Positions 11,983 through 20,585 of a stretch of 64,000 bases of DNA are shown piece by piece. The position numbers were made by a program, and so were the translations under genes. The DNA comes from Dentipellis sp. KUC8613 (lineage: Eukaryota; Basidiomycota; Agaricomycetes; Russulales; Hericiaceae): contig NSJX01000051.1 of NCBI GenBank assembly GCA_002286715.1, positions 119,542-183,541 on the forward strand, given 5' to 3'. A model generated the notes under the pieces. That model worked only from the letters and a program-made list of their open reading frames with translations. It did no database searches and was not told where the DNA came from. Within the stretch, counting starts at the first letter, position 1, and every line of letters begins with the position of its first letter.

Positions 11983-12558
11983 CGTGGTCGGGTTCAAGGA
12001 GGGCGACGAAGGCAAGGCACACAGGCTCGAGGAAGCTGAACACGAGACAACATTGGCATGATCAGTGCGCTATGTTTTGCTGCGATTTTACTTTTAGTGC
12101 AGGTACGTGCATCATTCCCCTGGACATACGCAGGTCAGTTGACCGATTATTTTCGCACTCGTCGGCTTTGCCAAGGTCAGCTACATGTTGACTTGTCGGA
12201 TTGCAGAGTTGATGGCCTGTTGCGCGCGCTGTCGTCGCGTTGATTCCCAAGCAATGCTCAGACACTGACCTTTACATGCGAGATCACCATAAGCCTCTCT
12301 GATAGTCCAACACCCAACCAACACCATCTCAGGTTGCCATTACCTCTAAATCCTTCATCGAGGTCGCATGTACGGTATCTGCGGTCGCATATGTCATGCC
12401 GACGAACGATGACAAATGCACATACTTCCGCTCCCATGCTTCACATGCAAGTGTTCTGTGATGCGCTTGTATAAGTAATCCACAACATACGCCATCTGAC
12501 CTTCGCATTGTGCCCTTTCATCCACTGACTTCCACCATAGCTCTCATACGCAGCATCC
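11983..12558. promoter_or_regulatory. shared divergent promoter region of D-lactate dehydrogenase and haloacid dehalogenase
   Basis: These 576 bp separate two start codons facing away from each other, so both promoters must lie here unless transcripts overlap. I see no clear TATA box, gene or repeat. CT-rich stretches near 12300-12340 and 12510-12540 precede the dehalogenase ATG. Co-regulation is an inference from the layout only. Confidence 0.5.
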
Positions 12559-13685
12559 ATGTCGTCTAAGAACACAGAGTCGCGGACTCAGATCCTCGCT
12601 TTCGATGTCTACGGGACCCTCCTTGACACAAGTGCCATCGCCTCCGAGATTCAGAAGTATGCGCCCGAGAAGGCCAATGATGTCGCTACAACATGGCGCA
12701 TGTATCAGCTCGAGTACGGATCGTTCACTCATTTGTACCGAACCCATCTTCACTGCGCGACCCGGGCAGATACACCTGGCGCCTGAACTCCATGGGTATC
12801 TGCACTCTCGAAGGATCTGTAAACGGATTCTTGATTTACACATCGCGTTTCCACAGGTCTGTATATACCATTCAACGAAGTAACCCGCCGCAGCCTGCTC
12901 CAAGCGACCGCTGAGCACGGCTTGACGCTCTCTGAGGAGGAAGTGAACTCGCTTAACGCGGCCTATCGTACTCTCCCTGCGTACGTTGTATGTGATGCAG
13001 TAGTACTGCGAATCATTATAGCATGAACTATAGCTTCCCCGACGCCCATGCTGCGCTCAAAGCACTCCAAGAGTACACCGGCGTGGAGCACGTCATATTC
13101 AGCAACGGTGAGGCCCTCACGCCCCTAAATTACTATACTTTACAACTCATCTAGAGCATCCTCAAAGGGACGAGCGACGTATGCTTCCCGTTTATCCCGA
13201 TCCCCTCTTACTCAACCCTGAACGCCGATGGACGGCTTCACACAGATGATCACCGCAGCCCTCGACGCCTCTTCCCTCCTCCCATACGCACAAACGCACG
13301 TCCTCATCGACACAGTCGCCCTCGACCCCGGCGCCACGCGCAAGTACAAGCCCGCGCACGAGGTGTACCGCGCGCTCCTGCGCAGCGTCGGCAAGGAGGC
13401 GCACCCCGGCGACGTCTGGCTCGTCAGCGGGTACGTCCACGCGGCCCCTCGTATTCGTTCCCCTCGGTGCTCAGTGCTCATGCGTGGTAATTCCACAGCA
13501 ACCCGTTCGACGTCACCGGCGCGCGCAGCTGCGGCATGCGTGCGCTCTGGGTCGACCGTGCGCGCAAGGGGTGGGCGGACCACCTCCTCGACGGGGTCAA
13601 GGACACGAAGGCTACGCGGGTCGTCCATGGCTTGGACGAGCTCGTGCAGGTGGTTCTGGCCGGCGGACTTGAGCTCGCCGCATAG
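12559..13685 (+). CDS. haloacid dehalogenase, type II (L-2-haloacid dehalogenase), 7 exons
   Basis: HAD-superfamily hydrolase predicted to convert L-2-haloacids to D-2-hydroxyacids plus halide. Exons that keep frame: 12559-12713, 12770-12795, 12857-12980, 13034-13107, 13168-13178, 13246-13430 and 13499-13685, giving 253 residues, normal for the family. Catalytic residues of L-DEX enzymes all appear: nucleophile D16 and T20 (AFDVYGTLLD), R47 (TWRMYQLEY), S125 (FSNGTSDM), K165 and Y171 (KYKPAHEVY), S191, N193 and D196 (VSGNPFDVTGA). The pocket Trp of bacterial enzymes next to that Asp is F195 here. Exon 5 is only 11 nt, and skipping it breaks both frame and the SNG motif. No signal peptide, so probably cytosolic. 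It sits between two D-lactate dehydrogenase genes, whose substrates match its product. Confidence 0.93.
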
Positions 13686-13907
13686 CCTGGTGTCCGAACT
13701 CGAATATATTGTAAAAACCCCGGGACATATACGAGTACATACGTTTTTCAATCATTTGTGCTAGCGCTGTCTGCCCGACAGACCGCGAGGAAAAACGATG
13801 TTTGTAAAGAAGTACTTAAAGCAGGGAAGTTGATACAGTGTGCGGACGAGAGAATCGGCCAGTACTAGTACGGTAGAGGAAAACGAAAGTGAACCACGAT
13901 TAGTAGA

Positions 13908-13992
13908 TAGCAGCACCTGGTTTCGATCCAGGGACCTCAGGGTAACCATAGGATATGGGCCCTGCGCGCTATACCAGCTGCGCCATGCTGCT
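13908..13992 (-). tRNA. initiator tRNA-Met (CAU) with 10-nt intron, copy 1
   Basis: Cloverleaf on the minus strand: acceptor AGCAGCA pairs with TGCTGCT, discriminator A. Initiator features are an A1:U72 pair and a T-loop reading ATCGAAA (A54, A60) in place of TTCGAAT. The anticodon loop is CCCATAA, with C33 as in some eukaryotic initiators. A 10-nt intron (TCCTATGGTT) follows the base 3' of the anticodon, and its TATGG can pair with CCATA, as expected for pre-tRNA introns. A T-run follows downstream (CGTTTTCC). Mature length is about 75 nt before CCA. Confidence 0.93.
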
Positions 13993-14145
13993 CTGTGCAG
14001 TCGCATCATTTTTCTCGTGGTATCGTCATCCTTGTGATTTCCAGTCCTCTTGTGCCAGTCCGTCAGAAGTACGAAGTGAAAAAAGAAATCCGATGTTCAA
14101 TATTCTGTTCGACGTCCAAAACCGACATTGCTCTCGTATCTAGCA

Positions 14146-16757
14146 TCAAGTCCTGCGCTTTGCCGCTCCTCCCGGCCGGCCACTCTCTTCCGGCGGCAAA
14201 TCCGGGTAGAGCTATGCAACAAAATGCACGCGCGTCAGACATCTCACTCAATCTCAGTGCGAACAAGAACTTACCTTCCCGGGGTTCATAATGTCGAGCG
14301 GGTCGACGGCATTCTTGACGGTGAGCATGAGCTCGATGGTGCCCTCTCCGAGCTCGTCTACCAGGTACTCCTTCTTCCCGACGCCGACGCCGTGCTCTCC
14401 CGTACCTGTAGAGGATAACGAATACACACACAATTACGAGCTTCAGAGGCGGCTTTCAAGCGAAAGAAGATACGAGAAAGAACGCACAGGTGCCATCCAT
14501 GGCGATAGCGCGATGGACCAGGCGGTGGACCGCACCGCTGACCTTCTTCAGCTCATCGTCGTCCTTGAACAGCATGAACGCGTGGAAATTGCCTTTGGTC
14601 GCATTTCAGAGCCGCTACCCGGGTCAGAATAAGAGACATAGGCCCACCATCGCCGACGTGTCCGACAATAGTCGACACGATGCCCTCGCCCGCCATATCC
14701 TCCTTCGTCTCGCGGACTAGCTGCGGGAGCTTCGACACGGGCACACTGTCCGCCTCATCAGCGCCCGTTCCCATTGCGCACCCTCACAAAGCCACCAGCC
14801 ACAAAAAGATAAACAAAACAGAAACAGAACGCAACGCACCAGACGTCCGTCGTCCAGCAGCGCATGCCGGGGTGCGCCGACATCGTCGACGTGAGCGCGT
14901 ACTTGCGGTTCTCCCACAGCGTGTCCGCCTCGTCGTCCGTCGCCGCGAAGTGGAAGCGGCTGCTCCCGTGGCGCTGCACGATCTGCTTCACCGTGTTCGC
15001 GGCGGCCGCGATGGCCTCGGGCGCGCCTTGGATCTTGAAGAACAGCGAGTCTTTGATGGGCAGCGGCGAGTCGACGTAGCCGCCTTCGTTGATGGCGGAC
15101 ATCACTGGTAGGGCGGGGATGATGTCAGTGTGAGAGTGGGTGGGGAGGGTGGGTGGGAGGACTGACTGTTGTCGTCGAGAAGCTCGACGCATTCTGAGAA
15201 GAGCAGAATAGTGTCATGAAATGTGATGGTGAACATTTATAATCGGGCTTGGCACTCACGGACGTTGGCCCCGTACGGCGAGATGAGGATTTCTTGCACT
15301 GCGCTCACTGCATGCTCGACATCAGCAAATTGTGCCATGGCGACTTTCGTCGGCAGGAGCGGGGCCAGGCGAAGTGTCGCTGTGAGCAAGGAAAACGATT
15401 ATGAAGTCGTCAAATGAATTTTCGCCTCTATTTTGAGCGTCACTCCAGCCAGACGGACCTTCGGTGACAATACCAAGAGTGCCCTCTGCGCCGATGAACA
15501 GCTTCGTGGTGTCAAAGCCGGTAGCAGATTTTCGTGCGCGACGCTTCGTCTTGATGACTTTGCCATTGGGGAGAACAACCGTCTAGGGGGGTCGGTTCAG
15601 CTAAGGCGAAGCGATTGAGGTATTGTGGCCTACCAAGTTAAGGAACCACTCGCTTCGGGCAGTTCCATAACGAACAGCATTTGCTAGTTATACGAAACGT
15701 TATGAGCGTGTTTAAACCTAAGCACAAGACGCTGACTTACTTCCTGAGCAACCGGTGCCAACCATTCCACCAATGGTCTAGGGAACTTCATTGAACACCT
15801 CGGCCGTTCCCTCAAAATGATGCAAGCTTACCGCGCCTGGGCCAGGATCCAACTGAAGTCGCACAACGAGTCAGAGCAGAGTTATTTTGAGGTCCAAGTA
15901 GTCCAGAAAGTCCGTGCACCGACGCCCATACTTACTGGGAAGAATAAGGGAATCCCCTTCTGCGCCAACGCATCGTTGATGTCTTCCCATCGAGTGCCAG
16001 ATTGGCAGGTCAGATCTCCGTCGGCCTCTACAATCTACGTCAGCACGATAGGCCGCAGAGTATTCTGAACAAAATCTCACTGACCATCAATATTCAAAAT
16101 CTTGTCCATTCCTGACATGTCGACGCAAATACTGCCTGTGGGGTACTAGTTCCCTGTCAGCCAATCACCCTCGTCTCACACACATCCTCAACCTACCCCA
16201 GAAAAATGCCCCTCCAAGCTCGTCGCCCCGCTATACGCCGTAATCGGAATCCGGTACTTGCGCGCGATATCCACAATAGCCACGACATCCTCCGTGCTGT
16301 GCGGCCGCACGACGACCGCGTGCGGCGCACTCGGGTGGTACGAGTTCTCCGAGAAGCCGTATGTCTGCAGCACGCTCGGGTTCGTGACGACACGGTTCTC
16401 CTCCGGGAACAGCTTGCGCAGCTCGTCCACCGCGCGCCTGATCTCGGCGCGCGTCGCGTACTTGGCGCCTGCAGGCCTGTCGTGGGATGCGTCCAAGGCG
16501 AGAGGCTGCGTAGTCGCGACGGTGGCGACAGCGAGCGCAAGACCAGAGGCCAATGCGAGCCATCTGGTGCGCCTGCTACCGAGCGCGAGCTTCGATGCAA
16601 GCGCTTCCCCTGCGGGTTGCGAACTTGAGCTTGAGCCTGAGTACGCACGTACTGACGATACAGGAGGACTGGGTCTGCGTCCAACCAGCTGGCTGCCTGC
16701 AAAGTGGTTGTTAGTGCGAAGGACGTGGCGGTACTCATGGCATCTAAGGCGAAACAT
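14146..16757 (-). CDS. DLD1: D-lactate dehydrogenase (cytochrome), FAD-linked, mitochondrial; copy 2
   Basis: Paralogue of the gene at 9531-11982 with the same domain order: basic presequence (MFRLRCHEYRHVLRTNNHF), hydrophobic anchor (WLALASGLALAVATVATT), PCMH/FAD domain ([34 protein letters not shown]), then [17 protein letters not shown] and [10 protein letters not shown], and [13 protein letters not shown]. The last intron lies between NPGK and LYPDLPPEESGR, as in copy 1, but the tail differs (ends AAKRRT; stop 14146-14148). It lies between two initiator tRNA genes and is convergent with the haloacid dehalogenase. The core is highly conserved while presequence and introns differ, which suggests an old duplication with both copies kept functional. 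Confidence 0.92.
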
Positions 16758-16837
16758 CTTGTCTGAAGACTTGGTAAGCTCGAAGTGGAAAATAATGCCC
16801 GATGCCTGATGTTATGTCGCCGTAGCAGGCCGTAGCG

Positions 16838-16846
16838 CTTTATATA
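16838..16846 (-). promoter_or_regulatory. TATA box of D-lactate dehydrogenase copy 2
   Basis: The minus strand reads TATATAAAG about 80-90 bp upstream of the ATG at 16757, a normal distance for a fungal core promoter. No similar element was seen at copy 1, which may mean different regulation. Confidence 0.5.
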
Positions 16847-17083
16847 CGACGACGTCATAGACTACGAGTCCCATCGCCGGGCACAACTGTATTTCCGGAG
16901 ATCTCGACGCGGCGGGCCGTTTGTCGCGGGCGTCGTGGCCACCTTCTCTTCAGGACTTGTGGCCTGGAAGATAAAACTAGACAATCATATGCATGTCAAC
17001 AATGGAGTTTTATGTCACTGAGGGAGATACATGGCATGGCTGGCCGTGCAGTCGACGTCCGGGAGAAAAAAGAGGTAGCTGCC

Positions 17084-17183
17084 ATGACTGATAGCAGCAC
17101 CTGGTTTCGATCCAGGGACCTCAGGGTGTCCATAGATATGGGCCCTGCGCGCTATACCAGCTGCGCCATGCTGCTATGACTGA
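17084..17183. repeat. 8-bp direct repeat ATGACTGA abutting both ends of tRNA-iMet copy 2
   Basis: ATGACTGA at 17084-17091 and again at 17176-17183 touches the first and last base of the tRNA gene with no gap. Such repeats look like target-site duplications from insertion of the tRNA gene. Chance cannot be excluded for a single 8-mer pair. Confidence 0.6.
17092..17175 (-). tRNA. initiator tRNA-Met (CAU) with 9-nt intron, copy 2
   Basis: The mature sequence equals copy 1 at 13908-13992, with the same A1:U72 pair, ATCGAAA T-loop and CCCATAA anticodon loop. The intron is TCTATGGAC, different in length and sequence from copy 1 but keeping the TATGG that pairs with the anticodon side. A TTTTTT terminator lies about 17 nt downstream on the minus strand. 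The gene is exactly bounded by an 8-bp direct repeat. Confidence 0.93.
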
Positions 17184-17319
17184 GGTGTTCAATCTATAAC
17201 TACACAATTGACGTGCCAAAACAAATAAACACTTAGTTTGGTCCTGCGATCAGCATACAACACCTCTCATCTTCTCCTTCCCTTCTCACAGCACAAAGAC
17301 ACCAAGACTGCCCAAATAA

Positions 17320-19877
17320 TCAATACTCCTGCTCATACGTATCCTCCATAGTCCAGTCTTCACCCTTATCGCTCTCCGCCTCAGCATCCTCGTCGCCCAA
17401 CGCCGCCTCCGCGGGTGCAAGGCCTCCAACTGCGCCGCCGCCTTCCTCGACCACAACGTCGTCTTCCTTGTCCTCCGTCGGCATGCGATATAGTCCGCCC
17501 ACGTCCAGGTCGACATCTTTGCTCTCCTCCTCGGGAGCAGCGCCCTCTTCGCCAAAGAGATCCTTCAGCGCGTCGTAGTTGATACGCTTGCTGTATTTCG
17601 GGTTCTTCTTGAGGAGCGTGCGCACCGACTCTGCTGCTGTGCTGCCGTGGGCATTGCTCGCATCTCGCGGCTTTGCGCTCGTCTTCCGGCGCTGCGATCA
17701 GAAAGCAGTAATTAGCAATGGCTCGTGTGCGACCATGGCAGGTGGCAGTTCGAACGTACCTTCCTAGCTTTTGTCCCCGTGTCGCGCTGCTCTCCGCGAG
17801 CCGCGATCGCCTCCAGGTATTCCCTGTTCATCTCCACCCAGATGCGCTCCTTGATCTTCACCTCCTCCTCGCTCAGCAAAAACGCGTCCAGCTCCTCATC
17901 GTCAAGGCCCGTCAAATCCAACTCGGCACTCTCTTCCTGACCCTCCTCGTCAGCGAATTCCTGCCCCTTCCCATACTCCTGCCCATCGTCCTTGTCCTCT
18001 TCGCCGTTAGTAAAGGAGGGCCCTGCCTCGCCCGACTCATCAGCGATGCCGTTGACGGTAGCCGGTGGATGCGGTTCGCCAAGCTTATGGCGCATTGCCG
18101 CCTGGCGCCGAGCTTCGGCCTCTTCTTGTCGACGCTGATCGGCCTCACTGAGTGCGGCAGATAACATCGATGCTTGCTCGGTAGAAAGGAAGGTAGACAC
18201 CTCCTGGGCCAGCGCCGTATCCAGCGCCGCCTCAAGGGGGTTGGGACCAGATATGTCGGCATCCTTCTCGGCTGCAGCATCTGGCGCCGAGGATGCCTCG
18301 TCTACAAGTGTCGGTGTTTGCGAGGGTATCGGCATCGATGATGATACTGGTATCGTCTGCGTCGCGACGAGCGTCTGTTGTGTAGATGGTCCAAGTAGGG
18401 AGGGGTCGATATTGACCTCGGCGGTATTGGCGGCAACCGCTTGTGACTGGCTGGCATCTGGTGGGGCACCTGCGTCAGGATCAGGTAAGAAGAGCGGTTC
18501 TGTTTGAACGGTGCCTGCAAGGATGCCCTGGTTCAGCAATGCGGGGTCGATATGCGGGACTTGCGATTCTGCATCCTGGGACGGTGCGGGGACTTCATCC
18601 TCCGCCTCGTCCTCGCTATCTTCCACCCTTCTCCTCTTCCGGCCCTTCCCCTTGACCGCCTTCCCCTTCCGCTTCTTCCTCCGCCCACTCTCCTGCCCTT
18701 CAATCTCCTCGCCCTCCTCCTCGCCCTCCGCATCCTCGACATCCTTCTCCTTCCCCTTGATGAACGCCGGGGGGTCATTCTCCTCCTCCAGCCACACGCT
18801 ACGGAAATCGACCACCGTCAACCCCGCACTGCCCGTCCTCCTAAACTCCTCGACGCGCTTGCGGACCGTCGAGTCGGCAATCTTCACCACCTGCACGACC
18901 TCCTCGACGCTGCGCCGGAAGTTGTTCATGCGCGCTGCCAGAAGGAGCGCCGCGCCGCAGATGCCCGCCGGGCGCCGGCCCTTCGTCATCCAGTCGCGGT
19001 CGAAGCGCTGCACGAGCCGCACGGCGTCGGTCGCGACGCGCGCGGTCTCCGCGCCGAACTCGAGCAGCGCGGCGAAGCGGGATATGTAGTGTGACGGGTC
19101 CACGAGGGGGAGTCGCAGGTTGAGCGTCTGGACGAGCTGGAGATATGTGTGTCCGAGCTCGAAGACATTCACCTGTGGTGCATCAAGAATGAGTCAGTTC
19201 CTGTCGTGACAGATGGTGAAGAAGCGAGAATGCACCTGCAGTAGATCCGAGAAGTCAATCAGCATGTAATTTCGCGTTTCCTTTTGCCTACAGGCGACAT
19301 ATAGGCAGACGGCGACTACATTCATGCTCTTGCGGCCCTTCGTAAATTTGTGCTCGACCGCGAGCGTGTACAATCGAGTAGCCGCGAGCGACACGACCTC
19401 CGAGAGGCGCAACACAGTGGCTATATTTTGGATTTTGCGCGTAGCTGGCCAAAAATCATGGTGAGCTCTTTCAGCGAGTATGCGCGGGCGGAGGTGAGAC
19501 ATACCATTCGCGATCGTCTGCTCCCTCGACTCGCTACTGCCTCTGTTCCCAAACGGCCCTCCCAGCCGCGCATGCGCTGCAGGTATGACAGACAATGACT
19601 CGTATCAGGGAATAACTAGGAAGATAATGGTACGTACTAGCCCCTTGCGCGACGTACGCGCCATGGACGACCGCAGCGCCCCCGGACGTCTCGCCGAACG
19701 TGATCTCATTTACAATAGCGTTCTCCTCGACCACCGTACCGCACTGTACACAGAACCCGTTCCCCGCTGCGGTATCGTACTCGATGATGGTGCCGCCGCA
19801 ATCCGTGCAGGCAGGCTGGTGAAACGCGCGGGTAAGAGAGCCGATACAAACGGAGATACAAAAGGCGGAACTCACCA
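17320..19877 (-). CDS. BRF1: transcription factor IIIB subunit BRF1 (TFIIB-related factor)
   Basis: Recruits RNA polymerase III to tRNA and 5S genes. The N-terminal zinc ribbon reads ACTDCGG...FCVQCGTVVEE (two CxxC pairs), then the conserved EITFGET. Two cyclin-like repeats follow (LAATRLYTLAVEHKFTKGRK, VVAVCLYVACRQ; AGICGAALLLAARMNNFRRS, STVRKRVEEF). A long acidic low-complexity linker leads to the C-terminal homology block (YLEAIAARGEQ; KYSKRINYDALKDLFGEE). The ATG at 19875-19877 is followed at once by an intron (19874 downward, GTGAGT) that joins M to PACTDCGG. Stop 17320-17322. Other introns lie near 19567-19631, 19443-19503, 19172-19236 and 17700-17760. Confidence 0.94.
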
Positions 19878-20585
19878 TTGCAGACTGATTTCAACAGGAG
19901 GTTACACGTACAGTATGTAGTATTGCGTACAGAGGAATAAAAAGAGAGATAAGTTAAGAGGACTGGGGGACAAGGACCGAAGCACTTGAGGAAAAGGACG
20001 GAGGACGGAGGATATCTGCGAAGCGGCCTCGGCGGTTGCCGACGCAGCTTCAATTGGTCCTCCTAAGGTTAGGGGTCGAGGTCAAGAGTCATAAGAGAAG
20101 TGTTCAAATTCATTCCTACTTGTTCTCAGCACGACTGACGAACTACGTAGGTATTCAAAGCAACAATATTCTGTGGATTATGAGGATAGATAGGGGTAAA
20201 GTTTTGTTTCTGGCTACAAGACGGAACAAGAGAAATAGCAGCCAAAGAGAAATCCACTTGGCAAAGTGCACGTCCGGATCATTTAAAGTCAGAGATTTCA
20301 GACCATCACGACGGAAAGAAGGTAGTCGTTGCAAAAGTAACAGAATAATGAAAGGGAGATATCAAAATTCAGACGAATTGGTCGCGCGCGTAACATCTAA
20401 TCTTATCTACGACGCGGAGCGCTCAACTCCTCCGCTCCGGCCAAGATGGCGTCTTCCTGGCTCGTACGGCCACGGCTGTTTCTAGCTTGTTCAGCATCCT
20501 ATGTAAGTTTCCTTTCATACTGTAGACTCTATTTATCGTGGAAATATTGATCAACGTAACACCCAGAAGTCTGCAGCTTGCACCC
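19878..20585. other. divergent intergenic region between BRF1 and the oxoprolinase
   Basis: 708 bp between two outward-facing genes. It is less GC-rich than its surroundings, with purine-rich stretches at about 20210-20360. No gene, RNA or repeat could be supported. Confidence 0.5.

Noticed and set aside
13908..13992. Elongator tRNA-Met
   Set aside because: A1:U72, the ATCGAAA T-loop and C33 are initiator marks.
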